The notes under the pieces were generated by a model. It saw only the letters and a program-made list of their open reading frames with translations. It was not told the origin of the DNA and searched no databases. Below are positions 1 to 8,757 of a stretch of DNA of 64,000 nt, piece by piece. Position numbers and translations under genes: made by a program. The first letter of the stretch is position 1, and every line of letters starts with the position of its first letter. The DNA lies in the NCBI RefSeq assembly GCF_023373525.1, contig NZ_CP097218.1:2232001-2296000 (forward strand), read 5' to 3'. Source of the stretch: Brachybacterium kimchii (GTDB taxonomy: Bacteria; Actinomycetota; Actinomycetes; Actinomycetales; Dermabacteraceae).

Positions 1-137
1 TCAGGGCAACAACCGGCTTCCCAACTGGAATCACCCAGTCATCGGACCGCGGACCAACGAATGGTCCAGCACCCCACACCATGCAGCAGGAACACCTGGA
101 CGCGCGTGAGGCACCCTTCAGAGGCTGCCATTGATCT
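1..137. other. left edge, no gene seen
   Basis: No frame with plausible coding content was found in this stretch on either strand. It is the downstream flank of the minus-strand hydrolase-like gene. Confidence 0.4.
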
Positions 138-1025
138 TCAGTCAGTGGCTCGCGCCTCGCGCCAGAAGCCTTGCGCTGCATCGAAGTGACGATCAAATTC
201 CGCTGCGGTGATCTTACCGTGCCCTTCGCGCTCACCGTCCTCGAAAACGAAGACGAAGCGCCCGTCACGCGTTCCAGTGCAGCTCTTGAGCGCTTCCTGG
301 AATGGTTTGGCATGGTTTCGAGAATGCCACTCATCGCCATTCGACTGGCGATAGTAGACAAAGTTCTGCGGATCACGAGTCGCAAAGAGATGTCGCAAAT
401 CGAACCGATCAGGATGCGCAACGAGCGCAGCGTCCTGCTCCCACTGAGGCCAGCAGCACTCGAAGAGTCGATTCCTGTGCCCGGAGTAGTAAGCACCCAC
501 GTCTGTCTGCGGATCCTGTACGAAAGCTATTGAGGCCGGGAAACGGACCGAAGCTCGCAGCGAGGCGAACCCCCCTGCCGAGCTGCCAATGAACATCACG
601 TACTTCGCGCCAACAGCGGCCAGGGCCTGACGGACGATCGACTCCACGGCATCCATCGGGTCCCACCCAGGACCACCGGTATACCAGCCGATGCCGAAGT
701 CCTCCCGCTCACTGAGTTCGAGAGTCGGGTCGGCGATTGAGAGGAAGGCTGACACTCGGTCGCGCATCGACTCAACTCTGCGGAAATGTGGGTACCGAGC
801 CGGCCCCGGATCCACTGCACCATGCAACGACACGTACAGCTCGTCTGAAGGCTCCAGCTTGGCGTAAAAGTCGACGCTGGGCACATCTGCAGCGGGCACC
901 GTATGGATCGCCAGCGGGTATCCTTCGAACCTGAGGGCGTCCAAGTCCTCCTGGTGGACCACGGGGACCTTGTACTTCGGATGCCGCGTCTCGTGGAGCC
1001 CGGTCGTCTTGTTCACGTTCATCAC
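138..1025 (-). CDS. alpha/beta-hydrolase-like protein of glycan loci
   Basis: 295 aa, no signal peptide or membrane segment. The motif FIGSSAGGFASL (residues 145-156) is a nucleophile elbow of GxSxG type with Ser149 as likely nucleophile, and a GHG near residue 265 could supply the catalytic His. Proteins with this elbow followed by a DPQTD motif occur in polysaccharide loci, and both are visible here. The substrate is unknown; ester removal or transfer on a glycan precursor is a guess from the neighbouring lyase and uronate genes. It is transcribed away from the lyase gene across a 428-bp divergent intergenic region. The start at 1025 is an ATG ATG pair without a strong ribosome site, so a start a few codons downstream is possible. 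Confidence 0.6.
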   Translation of the reverse strand: MMNVNKTTGLHETRHPKYKVPVVHQEDLDALRFEGYPLAIHTVPAADVPSVDFYAKLEPSDELYVSLHGAVDPGPARYPHFRRVESMRDRVSAFLSIADPTLELSEREDFGIGWYTGGPGWDPMDAVESIVRQALAAVGAKYVMFIGSSAGGFASLRASVRFPASIAFVQDPQTDVGAYYSGHRNRLFECCWPQWEQDAALVAHPDRFDLRHLFATRDPQNFVYYRQSNGDEWHSRNHAKPFQEALKSCTGTRDGRFVFVFEDGEREGHGKITAAEFDRHFDAAQGFWREARATD

Positions 1026-1453
1026 ACAGGCACCCTACAGACACGGCTGACCCATTCGTCCAGGCGCAGGAGACGTCCCCCATCCGAGCGGGCGCCTCCA
1101 GCGCCCCACGACAGGCGAGCGAGAGAGACGCTGGTCACAACGAGGCAACCTCGCCAGTGAATTGACAGGTGTGTAGGCCGACGCTGACAAGATCAGAACC
1201 CGCATCTAGACCTGAGACATATACGGTAAGAATTAGGGAACCTCGACTCCATCGATGCCCGTCGATCGAAGCACGCACAGGAGGTGCCGGTGCCCGCTCC
1301 AAGTTGCCGCGAAGCCCACCGTCACCGCATCTTGATGGCCGGAGAAAGGGCGACTGCTAGCAAACGAACGCCGTTGCACGCCCTTAACCCCTCATTCCTC
1401 AAAACGGCCCCCAGTATCAACACTCGTACCGATAAAGACTCGAGACAGACGGC
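1026..1453. other. divergent intergenic region
   Basis: 428 bp between the hydrolase-like gene and the polysaccharide lyase. It is noticeably AT-richer than the rest of the window around 1190-1250 and 1380-1440, as expected for promoters reading both ways. No frame looks coding. I could not assign a specific -10/-35 pair with confidence. Confidence 0.4.
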
Positions 1454-3859
1454 ATGAGCGCACAGGATCGGCACCGCCAGCCTCGGGAGCAGAGCCCCAA
1501 ATCAACCGTCGGACGACGGGCAGTCCTTATCGGGTCAAGCACAATACTTGCGCTAGGTGTCTTCGCCACGACTTCGCGATGCTTCGACCGGGACGACTAT
1601 CCTTCCGATCTACGCGACCGATGGGTTGAAATTATCACCGCCCGAAGCGAGCTACAGCGAAGCGATGCAAGAATCCAACAGCATCTTTCGGAACTCGATG
1701 CGAGTGTAGCTTCGTCGATGAGGGCCATTGAGCGACAGAGTGCGCCAGCCACCGTATTCCGCCAATACCCACTCAATGGACACAAGTCCCATTCACTAAC
1801 CGGCACAGCGGTATCTCTCGCCAAGATGGCTCGCGCATGGGTAACGCCGCACCTATCATGCACTAAAGATCCCGACGTTCTTTATAAGATCGAAGAGGGC
1901 ACGAAAAGGGTACTTGATGCGGGCTACTCCAACAACGCCAAGCCGTACGGGAATTGGTACGACTGGGAGATCGGAACTCCTCGCCCGCTCGCCGACCTTG
2001 TTTGCATCCTCCGGGACGACCTCGAGGAAGATCTAGTCTCCGAGGTTACAGCCGCAATCAGACACTTCATCCCGGACCCTAGGATGAGCGCGATGACCGA
2101 CGCTCCTTCAACGGGAGCGAATCGAGTCAACACGACACGCGCTGCAATTGTTGGTGCTCTGGTCGAGCAAGATGACGCCAGAATAAATTCCTGCATCGAC
2201 GCCCTCCGACACGCCTGGGCGCCTGCGCGCGAGGGAGATGGGTTCCATCTCGACGGAGGGTTCATCCAGCACGCCACGGTCCCGTACACGGGATCTTACG
2301 GAGTGGATGCAATCCAGGACATCGCCTGCATGCTCGAACTTGTGAATGGCACGAAGTTCGCTGTCGACGATCTGACACCGGTGTTCAAAATCGTCGAGAG
2401 CAGCTATCTTCCCGTGATCGTAGATGGACACATGATGGATTCAGTCCGAGGTCGCGCCGTCTCACGGGTGCACTCAAACGGATCAATTATGGGCCAAAAG
2501 ACGGCAGGGTCAATAGCGCGCATCGCGCGACTGGCACCAACGGAACAGCAACGCAATTGGAACTCGATCATTCATCAGTGGGCTAGAAACAACTCCACTC
2601 TAGATCTCCTGGCGGGGTCAGACATCTCCGACGCAGTTGCGCTCACTGCTGCCACCACAGCCACCCGGAACAGCCCCACCACGCCCTCAAAATATATTCC
2701 GTCGATGGATCGTCTTATCCACCGTGCCAAATCCTGGACGGCGACCATCGCCATGTGCAGCCCCCGTGTTTCTGCGTACGAGTTCTCCGCTTCGGAAAAT
2801 TTTTGGGGAAGCAGAACTGGTGAATTCATGCGATACGTGTACCTACGGGGTGACACCCTGCCGTATGACGACGGTTTCTGGTCCACGATCGACTACGCAC
2901 ACCCGCCTGGCACAACCAATAGCCGGAGACCGCTCGAGCGCGGCGAAACGCGACCGAACGGAAGTAAGCTCACTCTTGGTGAGTGGGCGGGAGGGCTTAC
3001 GATCGGCGGATACAGCATCGCTGCGATGCATCAAGTGGGGCTGGATGGGGACGTTCCCCGCTGCAGAAAATTCCTCCTCGGCACTCCAGATGCGCTCATA
3101 GAGACCGTCAGCCACGTATCCAAACAGAATACCTCCGCCGTCACCACGATCGAGAATCGCATGATGCCAAAGGGCGTCTCCCCTATGCTTACGGTGGGAG
3201 GACAAACCGTGAGCAACACGCACAAGTTTGATAACCCTTCCTGGGCACACCTCAATGGGGTGGGGGGATACGTCTTCCTGTCTCGAGGATCTCTCACCGC
3301 GCGTGTGGCAACACGTATAGGCAGTGACGCAGACGTTCAACGCTCCGAACAGGACATCCCGCCAGAACGTCGCATCAGTAGAGAATGGGCGTCACTCGAC
3401 CTTCAACACTCTCCAGCGGATCAGGGAGAAGCCTGGATGCTCCTGCCCGGAGAATCCGAAAACCGCACCGCGGCGATCGCCCGCGCTGACGGCACAAACT
3501 CTTCACGTACGACAATCGTCCAAAACGACAATACCGCTCAGGTCATTCAGGACGGCGCATCTGTCACGGCCGCAGCCATTTGGACGCCCATGAGCTTCGA
3601 TGCCCGAAACGGCGTTCGCGTCCATTTCAATGCGCCTGCCATGGTTTTGGTACGCAACCTCAAATCAGGCTTAGAGTTGACCTTCGCCGAGCCGACACAG
3701 CGAAGAGATGAGATCTTGATCCGGGTCTCGGGCACGTGGGCACTTCAAGCACCTGTCGAGCGAGCGACGCTAAAACTTTCGGACGGATGGACTTTTCTCC
3801 ATGTCCGAACCCTTGATCTTGATGGCGTTGCGATGACGCTCCAACTCGAGCCGGAATGA
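1454..3859 (+). CDS. polysaccharide lyase family 8, Tat-exported
   Basis: 801 aa. The N-terminus carries a twin-arginine signal: VGRRAVLIG with Arg21-Arg22, then a hydrophobic stretch to about residue 40. The alpha/alpha-toroid catalytic domain follows. PL8 hallmarks are visible: Asn223 in TGANRVN, His273 in GGFIQHATVPYTGSYG, Tyr282, and Arg334/Arg338 in VRGRAVSR. The Asn-His (50) and His-Tyr (9) spacings equal those of pneumococcal hyaluronate lyase as I recall them. The C-terminal half has beta-sandwich character. Family members cleave uronate-containing glycans (hyaluronan, chondroitin, xanthan) by beta-elimination, so this one probably acts outside the cell. It sits beside UDP-uronate genes, so the organism's own wall polymer is a candidate substrate (inference). 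Confidence 0.88.
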   Translation: MSAQDRHRQPREQSPKSTVGRRAVLIGSSTILALGVFATTSRCFDRDDYPSDLRDRWVEIITARSELQRSDARIQQHLSELDASVASSMRAIERQSAPATVFRQYPLNGHKSHSLTGTAVSLAKMARAWVTPHLSCTKDPDVLYKIEEGTKRVLDAGYSNNAKPYGNWYDWEIGTPRPLADLVCILRDDLEEDLVSEVTAAIRHFIPDPRMSAMTDAPSTGANRVNTTRAAIVGALVEQDDARINSCIDALRHAWAPAREGDGFHLDGGFIQHATVPYTGSYGVDAIQDIACMLELVNGTKFAVDDLTPVFKIVESSYLPVIVDGHMMDSVRGRAVSRVHSNGSIMGQKTAGSIARIARLAPTEQQRNWNSIIHQWARNNSTLDLLAGSDISDAVALTAATTATRNSPTTPSKYIPSMDRLIHRAKSWTATIAMCSPRVSAYEFSASENFWGSRTGEFMRYVYLRGDTLPYDDGFWSTIDYAHPPGTTNSRRPLERGETRPNGSKLTLGEWAGGLTIGGYSIAAMHQVGLDGDVPRCRKFLLGTPDALIETVSHVSKQNTSAVTTIENRMMPKGVSPMLTVGGQTVSNTHKFDNPSWAHLNGVGGYVFLSRGSLTARVATRIGSDADVQRSEQDIPPERRISREWASLDLQHSPADQGEAWMLLPGESENRTAAIARADGTNSSRTTIVQNDNTAQVIQDGASVTAAAIWTPMSFDARNGVRVHFNAPAMVLVRNLKSGLELTFAEPTQRRDEILIRVSGTWALQAPVERATLKLSDGWTFLHVRTLDLDGVAMTLQLEPE

Positions 3860-4017
3860 TCGAATGCCTCTTGCCGGGACATGCTTTATCGACGCCTAGC
3901 ACCCACAGCCGTGCGGCATCCCGACTGGTCGCCGGATGAGCCACGCCCCTGGAAGGGCATACCATGAGTCCGTCCATGGGCTTGTCGTCAAACCCGCCAA
4001 ACCAATCCGAGGATAAG

Positions 4018-5332
4018 ATGCCCGCGCACAAGGAGTCCAGCCACCTCGACTCGAGGGTCGGTGCACCGCAACCGGCCATGATGTCGCAAAACAGTCTCGC
4101 ACGTGTCTGCGTCGTTGGCCTCGGGTACATAGGCCTCCCCACGGCAGCGGTACTCGCACAAGCCGGCAAGGCCGTCATCGGCGTCGACTTGAACAAGCAA
4201 ACTGTTACCGCCGTGAACAACGGTCGGGTGCCTTTCGTCGAGGATGGACTTGAGACCGTTGTCGCGGGCGTCGTCGCACGGGGCCTGCTCGAAGCTCGCG
4301 CAACGACGCCCCACGCCGACGCATACATCGTTTCGGTTCCCACCCCTTTCAAGGGTGGTCACGCCGCCGACCTTTCCTTTGTCGAAGCTGCAGCGAAGGG
4401 CATCGCCCCAACACTCGAAGGCGGCGAGCTCATCGTTCTCGAGTCGACCTCCCCTCCGGGGACCACGTTGCGCATGGCCTCAGTCATCCTCAAGGAACGG
4501 AGTGACCTCACGGCCGAACCCGATCAGCCCAACTCGCTCTACTTCGCTCACGCCCCCGAACGAGTACTTCCCGGGCGCATCATGATCGAGATGGTTGAAA
4601 ATGATCGAATTATTGGGGGGGACCACTCCTCGTGCTGCGAATCTCGCCAAGGCTCTATACGCTTCCTTCTGCCGGGGCAGCCTGCACCTGACAGACGCCA
4701 CAACGGCAGAGATGGCGAAACTCACCGAGAATGCATTCCGCGATGTGAACATCGCTTTCGCCAACGAACTTTCCCTCATCGCCGACAACCTCGGCGTCGA
4801 CGTTTGGGAGCTCATCGAGCTAGCAAACCATCACCCTCGGGTAAACATCCTTCAACCCGGGCCCGGAGTCGGTGGCCATTGCATCGCAGTAGACCCGTGG
4901 TTCATTGTCTCGGCAGCGCCTGAGACATCTCGGCTCATCGCAACGGCTCGCGAAGTCAACGACTCTAAGCCGGCGATGGTGCTGGAGAAAATTGTCGAGG
5001 CTGCCCACCAGGTTCAAGAACCGCGGATCGCTGCGTTGGGAATTGCCTTCAAGGCAGACATCGACGATCTTCGCGAATCCCCCAGCCGGTCAATTGTAAA
5101 AAGCTTGGCCTCCACTCATCCCGAGGCCGAAGTGGTCATTGTCGAGCCCAATATCGGCCACCTTCCGCCCGATCTCTCCGAGATGCCGAATGTCCGCTTG
5201 GGTGACCTGGAGAACGACCTCGAATCAGCCAACATTGTCGTGCTTCTGGTCGATCATTCGCAGTTCAGGGAGCTGAATCGTGAACAGCTTCAAGACAAGA
5301 TCGTCATCGACACGAAGGGGCTCTGGCGATAG
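4018..5332 (+). pseudogene. wecC: UDP-ManNAc dehydrogenase, frameshifted in a G7 run
   Basis: Two consecutive frames together form one WecC-like protein of about 437 aa. The first frame has the Rossmann motif VVGLGYIGLPT and PERVLPG, and ends in NDRIIGG. The second resumes at GGTTPRAAN and carries the catalytic region PGPGVGGHCIAVDPW, the hinge motif FKADIDDLRESP and the end VVLLVDHSQF. The frames meet in seven G residues at 4615-4621; six G would restore one continuous frame. WecC oxidises UDP-ManNAc to UDP-ManNAcA with NAD, using the product of WecB, which is encoded at 14.2-15.4 kb. The start at 4018 is chosen for GAGG at 4009-4012; ATGs at 3964 and 4081 are alternatives. Sequencing error, slippage or true inactivation cannot be told apart here. 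Confidence 0.85.
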
Positions 5333-5442
5333 CGACGCCACGTACCGCAACGCACCGAGGCAAAACGAAATATCACATGGCGCCCAACGAGGCTGCTTTG
5401 GTGCTCACTCAGTCAGTCACACAGAGGCCAGGGGTGCCAAAC

Positions 5443-6522
5443 TTAGGATCTTGGGTGTGTCGTACTTGGCGACGCACCGTACACGGAGAAATAACTCGAA
5501 AACGACTTCCCCTCAAGGAGGTCGATCAGAAGGCGTGCTTCTGCTTCCAAGAACATCTCCCCAAACTCACGGTCGGCTTGGTCTCGCAGGTCTCCTGCAT
5601 ACGTGTCCCCTGGGTGAGGAGTGATCTCTCCGAGAAAACATCCATTTACTCCCGCCAAAAGATCAATACGGAGAAACGGCACGGGTGTGTTGATCGAGAG
5701 CGTTCGGGCAATATCCGCCGCCCCTTCCGGAATCCCGTTTCCAGACATCATCTCATACTTCAGGTTTACGTCAACGCGATCGCCTCCAGGCCCGAACGTT
5801 GCGTGACGATTGCGGCCATTCTTTCCGGTTCCGCGCTCAATCTCGATGAACAATCCCGGTTCGCCGTAGAATGCGTAGATCTTCATGTCGGGCGCCAAGT
5901 TCCCGTCTGCACCAAGCACCGCCTCTTCACAGATCCAACGGCTTTTAACTGCATCTACGCCGGCGGCGCGCGCAGCCTCCTCAAAATCGTTGTAGGTCAT
6001 GCGCGTCTTGATCGAAAGCAACGACAAGTCGTCTTGGACGAGGTAAACACCTTGGCTATTTGCGCCCTGGGTTGGCTTGATGATTGTGCCAGCCCGAAGT
6101 TGAAGCATCTCGGCCCGCACACCGTCCGCGAAGGTGCGGGGGACAGGAATGCCGAGCTGCCTTCCGAATTGAAAGTCATGCACCTTGTTGTTTCCCCCAG
6201 GGGCGATCACGTAACCCCTCTGGCGGAGCCTTCTCTTCAATCGCATCATATTCGCCATGCTTGACCGGAAGGATACTCCAACATCGTGCTTGATGCCATC
6301 CATTACGAAGTTCTGCTGGATGTCCTTGTAGCTCAAAGGGGCGAACAGCCGAGCCAGCGACTCATTGCGCTCAGATTCAGTGAGCTTGGGATCCATTTTT
6401 ACCGTCCGAACGAGACGCCAAATTTGCCGTAGGCCGTCGAGATGAGAATTGATAGCGCTTTGGATATTATCGTCGTATTTCACAGGGATTTGTTTCGTTT
6501 TCTGCTCAACGAATTTGGTCAT
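5443..6522 (-). CDS. TupA-like ATP-grasp protein
   Basis: 359 aa, soluble. ATP-grasp features are IIKPTQGANSQGVYLV (residues 147-162, phosphate-binding lysine), WICEEAVLG (196-204), FLRIDLL (283-289) and GEITPHPG (298-305, metal and acceptor side). This pattern matches the TupA-like family, named for the teichuronopeptide protein of an alkaliphilic Bacillus. ATP-grasp enzymes join a carboxylate to an amine or similar nucleophile through an acyl phosphate. In a uronate polymer locus the likely job is adding an amino acid or peptide to a uronic acid carboxyl, but the substrate is not shown by the sequence. It is the last gene of the operon that begins with the GT28-like gene, 72 bp after the methyltransferase stop. 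Confidence 0.72.
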   Translation of the reverse strand: MTKFVEQKTKQIPVKYDDNIQSAINSHLDGLRQIWRLVRTVKMDPKLTESERNESLARLFAPLSYKDIQQNFVMDGIKHDVGVSFRSSMANMMRLKRRLRQRGYVIAPGGNNKVHDFQFGRQLGIPVPRTFADGVRAEMLQLRAGTIIKPTQGANSQGVYLVQDDLSLLSIKTRMTYNDFEEAARAAGVDAVKSRWICEEAVLGADGNLAPDMKIYAFYGEPGLFIEIERGTGKNGRNRHATFGPGGDRVDVNLKYEMMSGNGIPEGAADIARTLSINTPVPFLRIDLLAGVNGCFLGEITPHPGDTYAGDLRDQADREFGEMFLEAEARLLIDLLEGKSFSSYFSVYGASPSTTHPRS

Positions 6523-6594
6523 TTCGGGGATCGAGACGAGTGGGCGTGGCGCATTTTCAGGTGCGAAACGGCCGAGCGGTCTCGGATCGCAGTA

Positions 6595-8757
6595 TCACCG
6601 TTCGCTGAATCGCAGTACACCAGTACGTCCAATTGCCCAGGAAGTCATCGACAGTCTAGAATCATCGGCCTGCCAGGCTACGACCATTCGTGCCTCCTGC
6701 TCTCTGTGGAAGTCGTCGACCACCACGAGAGCTCCTTCGGCAAGCCTTTCGCGAAGTAGCGGGAAGGCCGGGAACCGTGGTTCGGGACCCGTCGACTCCG
6801 GGGGGCCGTCCACGATGAGCAGGTCGACGTCCTCTACGGCACCAAAGACCTCCGGGTCGTACCACGCGCGTTGGCCGCCGCCGAGATCGATGTCCACCAA
6901 AGGCGCGAGCCTCAGGTCCACAACGTCGGCCAGTCCTGCGTCCTCCAGCATCTTCGCCGTCTTGTCCCGATACTCCACAAGGTGATCAATCGAGACCAAG
7001 GTCGCACCGACTGATTTCGCGAACATCGCCATCCACACCGTCGATGCTCCGCTCCCCAGCTCAAGAATCTGTTTCGGCCGCTCCTGAATTATTAGATCCG
7101 ACAGCAGCAGGAGTCCATCCGGATTCATCGCGAAACCGCCGGACTGAGGTACTCTCTTTGTGCGCGTATCCACTCGCGGCAGGAGCTGAAGTAGTGCCTC
7201 CACTTGGCGGACCGTCTCGATCCCGGCACGATCGACGTGCCGAGAGAGTGCCTTGACTTCATTCTTCGCCGTATCCGTCAGCTGCAGCACGGTCTGGAGC
7301 GTGTCTCCCACATGCGCGACTGAAGCTTCTGCTGAGGTCTGTGTTTCACCGTCACCACTCGATGCCGCAGCAGAGGTGGCTGCGAGGGCATGCAGTTCTT
7401 CCACCTTGGAGTCGAGCTCTGAGATCTTGTGCGCGAGAGCCGGGCTCGACTCATCCATCTTCGAGTGGAGCGAGGCGATTTCACCATCGAGGCTTCCAAT
7501 TCGGCGCTCGACATCGGGCCCAAGGCCATCCACGCGCTCACCCAGCGCACCGAGGCGGGACGTGAGCTCGTCGAAACCTGGCAGAAGGCGCGTCTTGATC
7601 TCGTCCACCGTGCCCTGCACGTCGCCCACTCTGGCGTCAACCGAGTCCTGCAGATCGTCGACCTTCGACACGATCGAACCGACGCCAGCGGATAAGTTCG
7701 AAGCCGAATCCTCCGCTGCCGCATGAAGGGGCTGGAGCTCACGCATGATCGAGTCCGTTTGGCGCTCAAGCTGCGGCGCGGTCTCGCCGACGGCGGCCTC
7801 GAGATCGCCGAGCAGCTGAGCTACGTGATGGAGCGAGGTCGTGAGCCTGGAGATGGAGTCCTGCGCGAGCGTCTCGAGTGAGCTGACGGCTTGCCTATTC
7901 TGGTCCGCGTCTCGATGAGTCCGTGCAATGGATCCAGACAGCGTCGACTCCACGACGTCGATCTGTTCGGCGAGTTCTCGGGCCGCCTCTTGGAGGCCCC
8001 CATCCACGCCGATCACAGCTGCACGGACGGAACCAACTGACTTACCGAGCTTCTTCGACGCCTGTTCGAGCCGGGGAAGGACAGAACCCACCGTGGAGTG
8101 CACGGAGCCGATTGCCCGATCCAGGTCAACGAGCCTGGCGGACACGTCGGAATCAGCCGCCTGAGCCCTGCTACTCGCAGTGCCGAGTTCATCACGCACG
8201 CCATCGATGCTCCGACGCAGGTCGCCTGAAAGCGCCGCAAGTGCCGCACCGACCTGATCCGACGTCGTCAGTGCGATGCTGTCCACTCCCGAGACGAGCC
8301 GGCGCTCGACAACTATGAGCTTGTCCAGGACCTCCTGTGCGTTCCCTTCCTTCTTGAGGAAGTGCTGCACGTCCCGCTGTCCCTTCTCCAGTGCCTCCAG
8401 AGTCGATGAGTGACTTACCAACTGTGGGCGAATCTCCGAGTCGACGATTTCGAGAATCCGCCGGTGCTCCGCGAGGATTTCGCCATGTCGACGACCAGCC
8501 GCATGATCAGTTTTTTCGAATGCACGATCGAGGCGATTGGATATCGTTTGCAGGACTCGACGCATGTACGCCCGGACACCAATCGCCGCGAAAATGCCCG
8601 CTCCAGCCACGAGCAGGATGGCGACCAGTAGCGTGTAGATCAGGGTACCGACTGAACTCTCGGGCCCGACCATGAAAATGGCCATGATGAACGCCGCGGG
8701 AAATAGGACAACGGCTCCGAGGTAGCCGAACATGATTTGATTCTTTCCGTCACGCAT
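6595..8757 (-). CDS. membrane-anchored coiled-coil methyltransferase
   Basis: 720 aa with three parts. Two membrane helices lie at about residues 8-30 and 37-62. A very long coiled coil follows at about 65-510, rich in Ala, Leu, Asp and Ser heptads. A class I SAM-dependent methyltransferase domain spans about 545-720: motif I ILELGSGAST (564-573), acidic SIDHL (589-593), DLLIVDGPPES (645-655), VVVDDFHRE (678-686). The methyltransferase resembles small-molecule or sugar O-methyltransferases; the acceptor is unknown. It lies between the double glycosyltransferase and the ATP-grasp gene, overlapping the former by 8 nt at 8750-8757. Architecture and context recall WbdD-type chain terminators, in which a coiled coil sets polymer length, but the domain order differs and no kinase domain is present. 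Confidence 0.7.
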   Translation of the reverse strand: MRDGKNQIMFGYLGAVVLFPAAFIMAIFMVGPESSVGTLIYTLLVAILLVAGAGIFAAIGVRAYMRRVLQTISNRLDRAFEKTDHAAGRRHGEILAEHRRILEIVDSEIRPQLVSHSSTLEALEKGQRDVQHFLKKEGNAQEVLDKLIVVERRLVSGVDSIALTTSDQVGAALAALSGDLRRSIDGVRDELGTASSRAQAADSDVSARLVDLDRAIGSVHSTVGSVLPRLEQASKKLGKSVGSVRAAVIGVDGGLQEAARELAEQIDVVESTLSGSIARTHRDADQNRQAVSSLETLAQDSISRLTTSLHHVAQLLGDLEAAVGETAPQLERQTDSIMRELQPLHAAAEDSASNLSAGVGSIVSKVDDLQDSVDARVGDVQGTVDEIKTRLLPGFDELTSRLGALGERVDGLGPDVERRIGSLDGEIASLHSKMDESSPALAHKISELDSKVEELHALAATSAAASSGDGETQTSAEASVAHVGDTLQTVLQLTDTAKNEVKALSRHVDRAGIETVRQVEALLQLLPRVDTRTKRVPQSGGFAMNPDGLLLLSDLIIQERPKQILELGSGASTVWMAMFAKSVGATLVSIDHLVEYRDKTAKMLEDAGLADVVDLRLAPLVDIDLGGGQRAWYDPEVFGAVEDVDLLIVDGPPESTGPEPRFPAFPLLRERLAEGALVVVDDFHREQEARMVVAWQADDSRLSMTSWAIGRTGVLRFSER

